64,000 nt of DNA. Origin: Treponema sp. Marseille-Q3903. Lineage in GTDB: Bacteria > Spirochaetota > Spirochaetia > Treponematales > Treponemataceae. A model generated the notes under the pieces. The model ran no database searches, was not told the DNA's origin, and saw nothing but the letters and a program-made list of their open reading frames with translations. This document shows, piece by piece, positions 15,738-24,977 of this stretch (position 1 is its first letter; the number at the start of each line of letters is the position of its first letter). The stretch spans positions 1,922,001 through 1,986,000 of the forward strand of contig NZ_JACSEU010000001.1 of assembly GCF_014334335.1 (NCBI RefSeq), in the 5' to 3' direction. Position numbers and translations under genes: made by a program.

Positions 15738-17501
15738 ATGACTAAGTTGCTTTCTCAATTGCTTCCGGCTTTTAAAAATACAATCGTTGCAGTCGACGGT
15801 TCTGAAATTACAGACCTTTCTGAAATAAACGACATTCCGATTTCCAACCTTGTTTTTGATTCTCGTGAAGTTTCAAAAAATTCTCTTTTTTTTGCACTTC
15901 CGGGCACGCATACTGACGGAAACCTTTTTATAGAGCAGGCGATTCTTGCAGGTGCAAATGCTGTTGTTTTTCAAGGGGAACTTTCTCCTTCTCAAAAAAA
16001 AGATGTTGCAACTGCGATAATAAAACGGACGATCGAAAACGGACTTTCAGATGAAAAGACAAAATTTGCTCCAGTTTTAATAAATGTCCCGGACTCACGT
16101 TTTGCAATGGCTCCGGTTTCAGCATGTTTTTATGACAATCCGTCTGAGCGCTTAATCGTAATCGGAGTTACTGGGACTGAAGGAAAATCTTCAACTGTGA
16201 GTTTTATCTGGCAATATCTTCGGGCATGCGGTTACAAAGCTGGATTTATATCGACTGTTGAATATTCTTTTGGCGACGATGCTCTTCCGAATCCTCAGCA
16301 TCAGACAACACCGGAGTCCCCTGTTATTCAACATCACTTAAATGAAATGCTCCAAAACGGATGCACTTACGCAGTGATTGAATCTTCTTCGCACGGGCTA
16401 TCTTCAAAATTAAACAGATGTGGAAACATTATCTTTGACTGCGGAGTTTTTATGAACGTTACGCTTGAGCACCTTGAGTTTCACAAAAACTTTGAAACTT
16501 ATCGCAGTGATAAGGCTAACCTTTTCAGAATGCTCGATAAACATAACCATATAAAGACAATTGCCGGCGAAAAGAAAAAAATCAACTCTATCGGCGTTGT
16601 AAATCTTGAAGACCCTTCCGCAAAATATTTTATTGAAGCTACGAAAAAAAATGTTTACGGTTTTACGACAGGTGGGAAAGCAGGAAAATCGGCTGCGGAA
16701 TCTGGAGCAAATGCAATTCCGCTCCCTGAAATCCCAAAAAATCTACGCTATATGAAAGGACGAAATATCGCCTCGGCAACGTATGGACTTACGTTCGACA
16801 TAGACGCAGACGGAACTTCGGCATTTTATCCTGAGAATTACGACGCAGTTATTCCGCGCGAGCACACTCATTTTTCAGTTCGCGCAAATCTTCCAGGAGC
16901 ATTTAATGCATACAACATCATGGCATCGATCATCGCTGTAAGCAGTGTTACAGAACTTCCGTTTGAAAAAATAGCTGAAAAAACCGGTGAACTGACGCCG
17001 ATTAAAGGGCGGATGACAGTTATTGACGAAGGTCAGCCGTTTGAGCTAATTGTAGATTACGCTCACACTCCTTCAAGCTTTGAAACAATATTTCCTCCGC
17101 TAAAAAAAAGATGCAGCGGGCGAATGTTTGCATTATTTGGGAGCGGTGGCGAACGAGACCTTACAAAAAGGCCTCTTCAAGGGCAGATTGCGGCGAAGTT
17201 TTGCGACGTTGTAGTCCTTGCAGATGAAGATCCGCGCGGAGAAGACCCTGTAGAACTTCTTAAGATGATCGCAGAAGGAGCTGAAAAAGAAGGAAAAGTT
17301 ATCGGCGAAAATCTTTTTATAATTCACGACAGGCAGCAGGCAATCCGCGAAACTTTCAAAATGGCAGGAAAAGGCGACATCGTTCTTTTGCTCGGAAAAT
17401 CACACGAAAACAGCATAATCTACAAAGACCATGTAATGCCATACGATGAGATTTCAGAAGCAAAAAAAGCGCTCAAGGAACTAGGGTGTTCGAGGAACTA
17501 G
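15738..17501 (+). CDS. murE: UDP-N-acetylmuramyl-tripeptide synthetase
   Basis: Adds the third amino acid to UDP-MurNAc-L-Ala-D-Glu in peptidoglycan synthesis, in the cytoplasm. 587 aa, longer than the usual 490-500 because of an insert of about 50 residues near 300-350. It has the N-terminal DSREVSKNSLFFALPGTHTDG, the ATP loop VTGTEGKSSTV, ESSSHGLSSKLNR, and DYAHTPSSFE. The substrate-selecting loop reads DEDPRGEDP, a variant of the DNPR motif of diaminopimelate ligases. Treponemes are known for ornithine at this position, so the substrate is uncertain. I chose the ATG at 15738 over 15693 because the TATAAT box ends 6 nt upstream. Confidence 0.93.
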   Translation: MTKLLSQLLPAFKNTIVAVDGSEITDLSEINDIPISNLVFDSREVSKNSLFFALPGTHTDGNLFIEQAILAGANAVVFQGELSPSQKKDVATAIIKRTIENGLSDEKTKFAPVLINVPDSRFAMAPVSACFYDNPSERLIVIGVTGTEGKSSTVSFIWQYLRACGYKAGFISTVEYSFGDDALPNPQHQTTPESPVIQHHLNEMLQNGCTYAVIESSSHGLSSKLNRCGNIIFDCGVFMNVTLEHLEFHKNFETYRSDKANLFRMLDKHNHIKTIAGEKKKINSIGVVNLEDPSAKYFIEATKKNVYGFTTGGKAGKSAAESGANAIPLPEIPKNLRYMKGRNIASATYGLTFDIDADGTSAFYPENYDAVIPREHTHFSVRANLPGAFNAYNIMASIIAVSSVTELPFEKIAEKTGELTPIKGRMTVIDEGQPFELIVDYAHTPSSFETIFPPLKKRCSGRMFALFGSGGERDLTKRPLQGQIAAKFCDVVVLADEDPRGEDPVELLKMIAEGAEKEGKVIGENLFIIHDRQQAIRETFKMAGKGDIVLLLGKSHENSIIYKDHVMPYDEISEAKKALKELGCSRN

Positions 17502-17509
17502 AGTGCTTA
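17476..17509. repeat. 17-bp tandem duplication over the murE stop
   Basis: aggaactagggtgttcg (17476-17492) is followed directly by aggaactagagtgctta (17493-17509), 13 of 17 identical. The in-frame TAG is the one in the second copy; the first copy is read in another frame. Confidence 0.75.
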
Positions 17510-17561
17510 CCAACTCGGAATAAAATAAAATTAAGACTATAAGTATAGGGGAAATATAGAA

Positions 17562-18692
17562 ATGAATATTTGTGTAATATATGGCGGACGTTCGGGTGAA
17601 CATGAAGTCAGTTTGGTTACCGCAGCAGCAATCACGCGTGGTATAGACAAAAGCAACCGCGTTATACTGATTGGAATCACTAAAAACGGAAAATGGTACC
17701 TCCAAGAAGATTCCGAATACGAACGAATATGCAAAGATGATAAAGCATCGTTTGTAATTAAGACCGATGAAAGTAAAATTGTAAGCCTCGTTCCCGGTGC
17801 AAAAAAAGCATCTTTTGTTGTAGAAGGAAAGCCTCTTAACGTTGATGTTGTTTTCCCTGCCCTTCACGGAACTTATGGCGAAGACGGAACAATACAAGGG
17901 CTTTTTGAAATGGCTGATATTCCATACGTTGGCTGTTCACATACGGCATCGGCAATCACTATGGATAAAGAAAAAACAAAAATGATATGGCAGAGCGTGG
18001 GGCTTCCTGTAGTCCCTTATGTCTGCATAAAACGCTGTGTAGTGCTCGACTCTGTTGTTTATGATGCGGTTATAGAAGACACAGAAAAAGAACTCGGATA
18101 TCCGATGTTTGTAAAACCGTGCTGTGCAGGAAGTTCAAACGGAGCGTCTAAAGCATCAAACAGAAAAGAGCTTTCATTTGCCATAATGGAAGCATTCGAG
18201 TGGGACGACAAAGTTTTGATTGAAAAATCTATCAATGCGCGCGAAATAGAATGCAGCGTTACAGGAAACTCAGTTACTTATCCGGCAGACAGCGATATTG
18301 AAGATGTAGTTGCATATATTCCTGGAGAAATAATTCCAACTCACACTTTTTACGATTTTGATGCAAAATACAACGACCCTGACGGCGCAGAATTTTTGAT
18401 TCCGGCTGCTCTTTCAGAAAACGATTTGGAAAAAATCAGAAAAACCGCGTGCGCTGCCTACAAAGTGCTCGATACGACAGGACTTGCCAGAGTTGATTTT
18501 TTTATTGAACGCAATACGAAACAAGTTTATCTCAATGAAATCAACACAATGCCGGGCTTTACTCCAATCAGCATGTTCCCAAAACTCTGCGATGCAGCCG
18601 GGCTAAAATTCAACGCTCTCATAAAGCTTTTAATAGAAGAAGCAATCGCACGCTATGAAGCAAAATGTAAACTTGTCACAAACCGCACATAA
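17562..18692 (+). CDS. ddl: D-alanine--D-alanine ligase
   Basis: Makes the D-Ala-D-Ala dipeptide for peptidoglycan; cytoplasmic ATP-grasp enzyme. 376 aa. N-terminal IYGGRSGEHEVSLVTA, FPALHGTYGEDGTIQGL, the ATP-grasp segment MFVKPCCAGSSNGASK, the VLIEKSI hinge, and C-terminal VDFFIERNTKQVYLNEINTMPGFTPISMFP with the metal-binding residues. AGGGGA lies 8 nt before the ATG. It follows murE after 60 bp, so the two peptidoglycan precursor steps are likely co-expressed. Confidence 0.96.
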   Translation: MNICVIYGGRSGEHEVSLVTAAAITRGIDKSNRVILIGITKNGKWYLQEDSEYERICKDDKASFVIKTDESKIVSLVPGAKKASFVVEGKPLNVDVVFPALHGTYGEDGTIQGLFEMADIPYVGCSHTASAITMDKEKTKMIWQSVGLPVVPYVCIKRCVVLDSVVYDAVIEDTEKELGYPMFVKPCCAGSSNGASKASNRKELSFAIMEAFEWDDKVLIEKSINAREIECSVTGNSVTYPADSDIEDVVAYIPGEIIPTHTFYDFDAKYNDPDGAEFLIPAALSENDLEKIRKTACAAYKVLDTTGLARVDFFIERNTKQVYLNEINTMPGFTPISMFPKLCDAAGLKFNALIKLLIEEAIARYEAKCKLVTNRT

Positions 18693-18702
18693 AGCACATA
18701 AA
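18685..18702. repeat. 9-bp tandem duplication over the ddl stop
   Basis: gcacataaa is repeated twice without a gap (18685-18693, 18694-18702). The ddl TAA lies in copy one, and copy two provides a second in-frame TAA. Confidence 0.75.
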
Positions 18703-18788
18703 GATTGAAGTCAAAAATGCTGGACTAAAACAAAAGGTGCATTTAAAATATAGCGAAAACGTTTTTTTGCAAATTTCGATTTTGGAGT

Positions 18789-18817
18789 TTGCCATCAAAA
18801 AATCTGAAAAATAAAAT
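18789..18817 (+). promoter_or_regulatory. Promoter for the hydroxyacyl-CoA dehydrogenase-like gene
   Basis: TTGCCA (18789-18794), 17-bp spacer, TAAAAT (18812-18817). The predicted start near 18824 would leave only about 7 nt of leader and cut off the GGAG at 18820-18823, so initiation may be slightly upstream or the mRNA nearly leaderless. Confidence 0.5.
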
Positions 18818-18830
18818 ATGGAGTATAATT

Positions 18831-19769
18831 ATGAAGAAAATTGTTGTTGCCGGTGGCGGCGTACTCGGAAGTCAAATCGCTTTTCAAACAGCTTATTGCG
18901 GTTTTGATGTCACAATCTGGCTGAGAAGTCAGGGAAGTATTGGAAGAACTCAGCCGAAACTTGATAGCGTGAAAAAAAAGTACGAAGCCGCTGTTGAAAA
19001 AATGGCTTCGGATGGCGATAATCCTAGAGCTTGGAGTTATGGGCTTGCCGACAAAGAAAATTTCAACAAAGAAGAATGCCTCGCAAAAATCCAAAAAGCG
19101 TATTCGGGAATAAAGATTGAGCTTGATTTACAAAAAGCAGTTGCAGATGCAGATTTAATAATCGAGTCGATGGCGGAAGACAAAAAACAAAAAATCGATT
19201 TTTACAAAAAACTTGCACCGTTCACGGAAGAAAAAACGATCGTCGTTACAAATTCATCGACTTTGCTTCCTTCAGAGTTTGCAAAATTTACTAAACACCC
19301 GGAAAAATATCTTTCTCTTCATTTTGCGAACGATATTTGGTACTGCAACACCGCAGAAGTTATGGCTCAGCCGATAACCGATAAAAAATATTTTGACGCA
19401 GTGATTGAATTTGCAAAAGAAATCAGAATGGTTCCTCTTCCTGTTCACAAAGAAAAAGCCGGTTATCTTTTGAATTCAATGCTCGTTCCATTTTTGAGTG
19501 CCGCTATGGATCTTTACGCAACCGACATTTCCGATCCTGAGAGTATCGACAAAGCTTGGACAATCGGGACAGGAGCTCCAAAAGGACCGTTCCAGATTCT
19601 TGATATCGTCGGGCTAACTACAGTTGCAAACATAAACAAGCGCTTTGAAAAGATTCCGTCATTCCTTGCGCCGTTTAATTTCAAAGCGATAGGAAAAATG
19701 CTCAAAAAATACATTGATGAAGGAAAACTCGGTGTAAATGCGGGCGAAGGATTCTACAAATATAAGTAA
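18831..19769 (+). CDS. 3-hydroxyacyl-CoA dehydrogenase family protein
   Basis: 312 aa from the ATG at 18831 (an upstream TTG at 18789 is the -35 box). NAD-binding Rossmann fold at the N-terminus (IVVAGGGVLGSQIAFQTAYCGFDVTIW), then VVTNSSTLLPSEFAK, LHFANDIWYCNTAEVM and the helical C-terminal 3HCDH domain (YLLNSMLVPFLSAAMDLYA, IGTGAPKGPFQILDIVG). The HFAN-IW-NTAE variant replaces the usual HFFNPVPVM motif of butyryl-type enzymes, as in a subgroup common in Firmicutes. Expected reaction: NAD-dependent oxidation or reduction of a 3-hydroxyacyl thioester; the substrate is not certain. Confidence 0.88.
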   Translation: MKKIVVAGGGVLGSQIAFQTAYCGFDVTIWLRSQGSIGRTQPKLDSVKKKYEAAVEKMASDGDNPRAWSYGLADKENFNKEECLAKIQKAYSGIKIELDLQKAVADADLIIESMAEDKKQKIDFYKKLAPFTEEKTIVVTNSSTLLPSEFAKFTKHPEKYLSLHFANDIWYCNTAEVMAQPITDKKYFDAVIEFAKEIRMVPLPVHKEKAGYLLNSMLVPFLSAAMDLYATDISDPESIDKAWTIGTGAPKGPFQILDIVGLTTVANINKRFEKIPSFLAPFNFKAIGKMLKKYIDEGKLGVNAGEGFYKYK

Positions 19770-19855
19770 TTTTAAAGCAAAAGCAACGATTATTGTAAAA
19801 TCGCTTTAGTGACGCTAAAGATTAGCACTGTATTTCAACACGCTAAAATTATCGC

Positions 19856-19884
19856 TGGACTTCACATAGATTATGTGATAATAT
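19856..19884 (+). promoter_or_regulatory. Promoter with dyad operator before the PpiC-like gene
   Basis: TGGACT (19856-19861), 17-bp spacer, TAATAT (19879-19884). The spacer contains CACATAGATTATGTG (19863-19877), a 6-bp perfect inverted repeat with a 3-bp centre, well placed for a repressor. Confidence 0.5.
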
Positions 19885-19924
19885 TAGCCCACTATTTTAA
19901 AATTAATAAAACAAGGACTTCATA

Positions 19925-21394
19925 ATGAAAAAAAATATTGCATACACAATTGGTTCAATAATTGTTCTTTTGATCAGTGCATTTTGTTTTATTGCACTTC
20001 CGGCTTTTACAGGCAATAGTTCAAATCAGCAAGGCTACGAGACATACGGAAAATACGGCAAAAAAGCAATCACAAACGAACCTGAATCTATATTTACAGA
20101 CTACGTAAACCGCTACGTACAGCTTTATCAGCAATACGGACAGCAGATTGATCAGTCGAGTTACTTTAGAATCTTGAACAATGCTTTCAACGCAACAGTT
20201 TTAAATTACGCTTATAAAGATGAGGTAAAATCAAGTGGCTATGTTGTCCCAAAATCTGCCGTAAACAGACAAATTTTGCCATATTTTTACGATGAAAACG
20301 GAAGATATTCTTCTAAACTTTACAAACAGACTCCAGATAAAACAAAAGCAAAAATCGTAAAGTCTACGGAAGATTCTTTGACAGCCGACCGCTTTTATTC
20401 CGACAACTTCGGCTCAAGCTCTGAGATGATTGGAAATAATTCGCTTTTTGGACTTAAAGTTGCAGAGAATGAACTGAACTTTGTTGCAGATATGGATACG
20501 GAACGACGCGGATTCAGCATGGCTCTTTTTCCTATGGGCGATTATCCATCATCTGAAAAAGCAAGTTTTGGAAAAGCTCACGCAGAAAAATTCAACAAAT
20601 ACGACATGTCGGTTATCACAGTTGAAGATAAATCAACGGCATCGACTGTCGTAAAACGCATCGCCAATAAAGAGCTGACATTCGAAGACGCAGTTTCCGA
20701 ATATTCAGATAAAAAATACTCTGACACGCAGGGAAAACTGACAGGTGCTTATCAGTATCAGATTGAAAACATCCTTGAAAACAAAGACGATTTTGAAAAA
20801 GTTTCTTCAACAGCTAAAGATGACGTAAGCGAAGTTATTGCGACAAAAAGCGGCTTTTCAATTTTCAAAAATAACGGTCCTGTTGAAAAAGCCGATTTCG
20901 ACACAGAAGTAAGTCAGCAGGCTGTTTACGCTTATCTTACAACTTACGAAAGCACAGTGATAGAAGATTATTTTACAGATAAAGCTATTGCGTTTGTTGC
21001 AGACGCAATGAAAGGTAATTTTGAACAAGCGTGCAAAAAGCATTCAGTAAAGAGCTATACAATCGCTCCGTTCCCGTTGAACTATGGAAACTTGAGCATC
21101 CTTGGTAAGCTCGACACATCTGTTTCAGGACTTTCAAATGCCGATTCAAATGAAAACTTCCTAAAAACTGCTTTCACTCTTAAAAAAGGAGAAATTTCAA
21201 AACCGATAGTTTTGAACAACAACGTAATCGTCCTTAAATATACAACTTCGGAAAATAAATCGGCAGAATCTCCAGACGCTAACAAAAGCCAGTTTGCGAG
21301 TTATGACGAAGAAAGTGCCCGTAACAGTATTCTTTCAAGCAGCAAAGTTAAAAACAACGTTATGAGCGTATATTTCAATTCCATGATAAAATAA
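19925..21394 (+). CDS. Periplasmic PpiC/SurA-like foldase
   Basis: 489 aa with an N-terminal membrane anchor or signal (TIGSIIVLLISAFCFIALPAF). A SurA-N-like helical segment (YVNRYVQLYQQYGQQIDQSSYFRILNNAF) is followed by a parvulin-like region (ASTVVKRIANKELTFEDAVSEYSDKKYSDTQGKL, DDVSEVIATKSGFSIFKN) and a second, more diverged one (FPLNYGNLSILGKLDTSVSGL, FTLKKGEISKPIVL). It probably assists folding of outer-membrane or periplasmic proteins. AAGGA precedes the ATG. Prolyl isomerase activity is inferred, as the parvulin core is diverged. Confidence 0.8.
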   Translation: MKKNIAYTIGSIIVLLISAFCFIALPAFTGNSSNQQGYETYGKYGKKAITNEPESIFTDYVNRYVQLYQQYGQQIDQSSYFRILNNAFNATVLNYAYKDEVKSSGYVVPKSAVNRQILPYFYDENGRYSSKLYKQTPDKTKAKIVKSTEDSLTADRFYSDNFGSSSEMIGNNSLFGLKVAENELNFVADMDTERRGFSMALFPMGDYPSSEKASFGKAHAEKFNKYDMSVITVEDKSTASTVVKRIANKELTFEDAVSEYSDKKYSDTQGKLTGAYQYQIENILENKDDFEKVSSTAKDDVSEVIATKSGFSIFKNNGPVEKADFDTEVSQQAVYAYLTTYESTVIEDYFTDKAIAFVADAMKGNFEQACKKHSVKSYTIAPFPLNYGNLSILGKLDTSVSGLSNADSNENFLKTAFTLKKGEISKPIVLNNNVIVLKYTTSENKSAESPDANKSQFASYDEESARNSILSSSKVKNNVMSVYFNSMIK

Positions 21395-23083
21395 TTGCAA
21401 AACACTTCTATAAATCAAAAGCCCGGTGTTGTTCAAACTTCGCTGGGCTTTTCAGTTTCATATCAAAATCGCCTTCTCTATTCAAAATACAATCCTTCAA
21501 AATCTATCATTCAAACAGTAAACAGTCTGCAGATTTTATCTGGTACGATTGTATTATGTTTTTCACCTCTTTTATGCTATGGACTCAAAGAGCTTTATGA
21601 GAAATTGCCTGAAAACTGTATTTTGTTTTTGTGCGAAAATGACATGGAACTTTATGATTTCACTATCGAAAACCTAAAAAATTCAATTCTCTTTGATTTT
21701 GATAAAAAAGTAATAAAATTTGTGCCGCAGGAAGAATTAAGCAATCTGCCCGACACTGTTTACGATTTAGCTTCAAGTGGTCTTTACAAACGGACAGTCA
21801 GAATCGATTTTTCGGCAGGAACTCAGTTTCACACAGATTTCTACAATCAGCTTTATGATGCCTGCTGTGAATCAATTATGACTTTTTGGAAAAACAGAAT
21901 CACGTTGACGAAGTTTGGAAGGCGCTATTCTAAAGATTTGTTCCAAAATTTAAAAATACTCGGGGAAACAACTCCTCTCGTCTCTTATTTTAACACTGTC
22001 GAAAAGCCTATATTGGTTTTTGGGGCCGGCGAAAGTCTTGATATATTTTTAGAAGAAAACAGCCATTTTGATTTCTCAGATTATTTTATTTTGTGCGCAG
22101 ACACTGCGATGCAGCCGCTGCTAGCGAGAAAAATTGTCCCTGATGGAGTTTTCATTGAAGAATCACAGCAGATTATAACAAAGGCGTTTATCGGGATACC
22201 TCAAGATGTTCACGTATTTGCAGGATTGTCGGCTATTTCAACAATCAGCAGAATTACAGATAAAAAAAATATTTCTTTTTTTGCGACTCAATATGCGGAT
22301 GCAATTTTTTTTGAAAAACTAAGGCAAAACGATTTTTTCCCGCCGGTAAACGCTCCTTTTGGCTCTGTCGGAATCACAGCCGTCTACTATGCTCTAAAAT
22401 TTCGAAAAGATGAAAATACAAAAGTTTTTGTGTGCGGGCTAGATTTTTCTTTTTCAGTTGGCAAAACTCACGCGAAACAGACAGTCGCACACGACCAAAG
22501 GCTTATAGACACTACAAAGCTCGTTCCCGTTCAAAATTATAAAGCTGCTTTTGGATTTGGAGCTGAAAAAATCAAAGGCAAAGACAATAAAACTTTTATA
22601 ACGACACCGTCTCTAAAAACGTATGCAAAAATATTTGACAGCCGTTTTGAAAGGATTAAAAATCTGTTCGACGCAGGGAGATGCGGGATTCCACTTGGAA
22701 TAACAAAAGAAAACCCTGTCTTTAAAAACTCAAAAAATTCAGCCATGAATTCGGAGAATGAGAAAGAAAGAGAGACAGAACAGCATTCACGCCTGATAAA
22801 AATCATTAAAAACAGATTTTCCGACAGTTATTCGGACAAGCAATGTGTTGAAATTGAAAAATATTTATCGAATGAACGCTCAGTTTTACAAAAACTCAAA
22901 AAACTTTTAACAAGCGGCACAAAACTTTCAGAAGAAGAATTAAAGCAAAAAATAACTGAAATTGCCTGTTGCAGAGAGTATTTATTTTTGCACTTTGCAG
23001 ACGGAACACAGTTTGTTTATTCTCAGTCGTTTTTGAACAGAATCAGAACTGAGATAGACTTTTTCCTGAAGATTTTAGATTAG
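21395..23083 (+). CDS. MptE-like / DUF115 family protein (motility accessory factor type)
   Basis: 562 aa starting with a TTG directly after the stop of the foldase gene; there is no ATG before the conserved region and no Shine-Dalgarno, so coupling is likely. The central part (PILVFGAGESLDIFLEEN, YFILCADTAMQPLLARKIVPDGVFIEES, FFATQYADAIFF, FGSVGITAVYYALKF, VFVCGLDFSF) matches the 6-hydroxymethylpterin pyrophosphokinase MptE-like fold of DUF115, found in Maf flagellin glycosyltransferases. In spirochaetes, whose flagellins carry glycans, a role in glycosylation is plausible but is inference. Confidence 0.7.
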   Translation: MQNTSINQKPGVVQTSLGFSVSYQNRLLYSKYNPSKSIIQTVNSLQILSGTIVLCFSPLLCYGLKELYEKLPENCILFLCENDMELYDFTIENLKNSILFDFDKKVIKFVPQEELSNLPDTVYDLASSGLYKRTVRIDFSAGTQFHTDFYNQLYDACCESIMTFWKNRITLTKFGRRYSKDLFQNLKILGETTPLVSYFNTVEKPILVFGAGESLDIFLEENSHFDFSDYFILCADTAMQPLLARKIVPDGVFIEESQQIITKAFIGIPQDVHVFAGLSAISTISRITDKKNISFFATQYADAIFFEKLRQNDFFPPVNAPFGSVGITAVYYALKFRKDENTKVFVCGLDFSFSVGKTHAKQTVAHDQRLIDTTKLVPVQNYKAAFGFGAEKIKGKDNKTFITTPSLKTYAKIFDSRFERIKNLFDAGRCGIPLGITKENPVFKNSKNSAMNSENEKERETEQHSRLIKIIKNRFSDSYSDKQCVEIEKYLSNERSVLQKLKKLLTSGTKLSEEELKQKITEIACCREYLFLHFADGTQFVYSQSFLNRIRTEIDFFLKILD

Positions 23084-23141
23084 ATAACGAGAGCGTAGAT
23101 TAAAGTCATAAAACCGAACTGCCATGATGAAGCAGAATCTT

Positions 23142-24944
23142 TTAATCTTCTTTTTCTTTTAAAACCGCAAGGAACGCACTCTGAGGCAACTCAACATCGC
23201 CGATCATCTTCATTCGCTTCTTTCCTTCCTTTTGCTTTTCAAGAAGTTTTCGTTTACGAGTTATATCACCGCCGTAACATTTTGCAAGGACGTCTTTTCG
23301 GACAGGGCTTACAGTTTCGCGGGCAATAACCTGACTTCCTATAGCACCTTGAATTGCAATCTTAAACTGCTGGCGTGAAATTTCATCTTTCAGGCGTTCA
23401 CAGACTTTGCGAGCACGGTCTACCGCATTTTGACGGAACGTCAGCAGAGAAAGAGCATCTACCATCTTTCCGTTTAACAAAATATCGACTTTTACGAGCT
23501 CTGTCGGTCTGTAACCTATGACTTCGTAGTCAAATGACGCATATCCTCGGCTGTAGCTTTTAAGTCTGTCGTAAAAATCAAAAAGAACTTCAGCGAGCGG
23601 CATTTCATAAGTGATTTCAACGCGCTTTGTATCAAGATACTGCATATTTGTCTGCAAGCCCCGTTTTTCCGTGCAAAGCGCCATAATTGAACCAAGATAT
23701 TCGGCAGGAGTTATTATAGATGCTTTGATGTAAGGCTCCTCTGCCTCTTTGATTCTTCCCTGAGGGTATTCGGACGGATTATCGATGAACATATCTTCTC
23801 CGCTAGTGAGATGCAGAAGATATCTTACAGATGGCGCTGTGAAAATTACAGCTTGATCATAATCGCGTTCAAGGCGTTCTTGAATAATTTCAAGATGAAG
23901 AAGTCCTAAAAATCCGCATCGAAAACCGTTTCCAAGCGCAAGCGAATTATCTTTTTCATAAATGAGGCTCGCATCGTTCAGCTTTAATTTTTCCATGCTG
24001 TCTTTAAGCTCTTCATAATCGTTTGAATCCATCGGATAAATTGACGAATAAACGACAGGTTTAACTTCTTTAAATCCCGGAAGCGCAGTCTCTATTCCAT
24101 TTTGAACTGTTGTGATAGTGTCTCCAACCCGAACATCGCTTACAGTTTTCAGTCCCGAGATTATATAACCGACGTCGCCAGCTTCAAGCACTCCAGTCTC
24201 TTCGTAGTTGATTTTAAAAATACCGCACTGCTCTACTTTGTAATGTGTATCGGAACTCATCATCTTGATGAGGTCTCCTGTCTTCAATTTTCCTTCCATG
24301 ACGCGGACGTGAACAACGACGCCACGATAAACATCGTAATGGCAATCAAAAATCAAAGCTGCAAGTTTTCCGTCAGGATTACCTTTTGGCGAAGGAAATT
24401 TTGTCACAATAGCTTCAAGGAGTTCATCGATGCCCTGACCAGTTTTTGCAGACACAAGCTGAGTATCTGAAGGGTCGAGCCCGAGCTCATTTTCAATCTG
24501 ATTTTGACATGAAGCAACATCTGCAGACGCAAGGTCAATTTTGTTGATTACAGGAACAATTGTAAGGTCATGCTCAAGAGCCATGTACATATTTGAGACG
24601 GTTTGGCTTTCAACCCCCTGTGTTGCATCGATTAAAAGCAGCGCACCTTCACAAGACGCAATTGCCCGTGAAACTTCGTAAGAAAAGTCTACGTGACCGG
24701 GCGTGTCTACAAAGTTCAATTCATAGTCGTGTCCGTCTTTAGCGTGATAAGGGATTGTGACTGCCTGACTTTTTATTGTGATACCGCGTTCGCGTTCAAT
24801 ATCCATATTATCGAGAATCTGGTTCACCATTTTACGGTCATCGATTATCTGTGCTTTTTGAATGAGTCTGTCTGACAAAGTCGATTTGCCGTGGTCAATG
24901 TGAGCAACGATACAAAAATTGCGTTTATATTTCATTTCAGCCAT
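23142..24944 (-). CDS. lepA: Elongation factor 4 (LepA), ribosome back-translocase GTPase
   Basis: 600 aa, full length. G-domain motifs AHIDHGKSTLSD (G1), GITIKSQ (G2), DTPGHVDF (G3), NKIDLA (G4) and SAKTGQ (G5) are intact. The LepA-specific C-terminal domain is recognisable (YGGDITRKRKLLEKQKEGKKRMK near the end). It binds stalled ribosomes and affects translocation under stress. AGGGGA precedes the ATG. It follows the HtrA-like protease gene after 33 bp. Confidence 0.98.
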   Translation of the reverse strand: MAEMKYKRNFCIVAHIDHGKSTLSDRLIQKAQIIDDRKMVNQILDNMDIERERGITIKSQAVTIPYHAKDGHDYELNFVDTPGHVDFSYEVSRAIASCEGALLLIDATQGVESQTVSNMYMALEHDLTIVPVINKIDLASADVASCQNQIENELGLDPSDTQLVSAKTGQGIDELLEAIVTKFPSPKGNPDGKLAALIFDCHYDVYRGVVVHVRVMEGKLKTGDLIKMMSSDTHYKVEQCGIFKINYEETGVLEAGDVGYIISGLKTVSDVRVGDTITTVQNGIETALPGFKEVKPVVYSSIYPMDSNDYEELKDSMEKLKLNDASLIYEKDNSLALGNGFRCGFLGLLHLEIIQERLERDYDQAVIFTAPSVRYLLHLTSGEDMFIDNPSEYPQGRIKEAEEPYIKASIITPAEYLGSIMALCTEKRGLQTNMQYLDTKRVEITYEMPLAEVLFDFYDRLKSYSRGYASFDYEVIGYRPTELVKVDILLNGKMVDALSLLTFRQNAVDRARKVCERLKDEISRQQFKIAIQGAIGSQVIARETVSPVRKDVLAKCYGGDITRKRKLLEKQKEGKKRMKMIGDVELPQSAFLAVLKEKED

Positions 24945-24977
24945 AGCTTTCCCCTGAAAAGTTATTTGTAATTTAAT

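Noticed and set aside
18824-18829. TATAAT one base before the hydroxyacyl-CoA dehydrogenase ATG as a leaderless promoter
   Set aside because: Only one base separates it from the ATG, so transcription would start inside the gene; TTGCCA-17-TAAAAT just upstream is better.
19801-19850. Repeated CGCTAAA motifs and small hairpin after the dehydrogenase gene
   Set aside because: Stem of six pairs without a U-tract and irregular spacing; too weak for a terminator or a repeat call.
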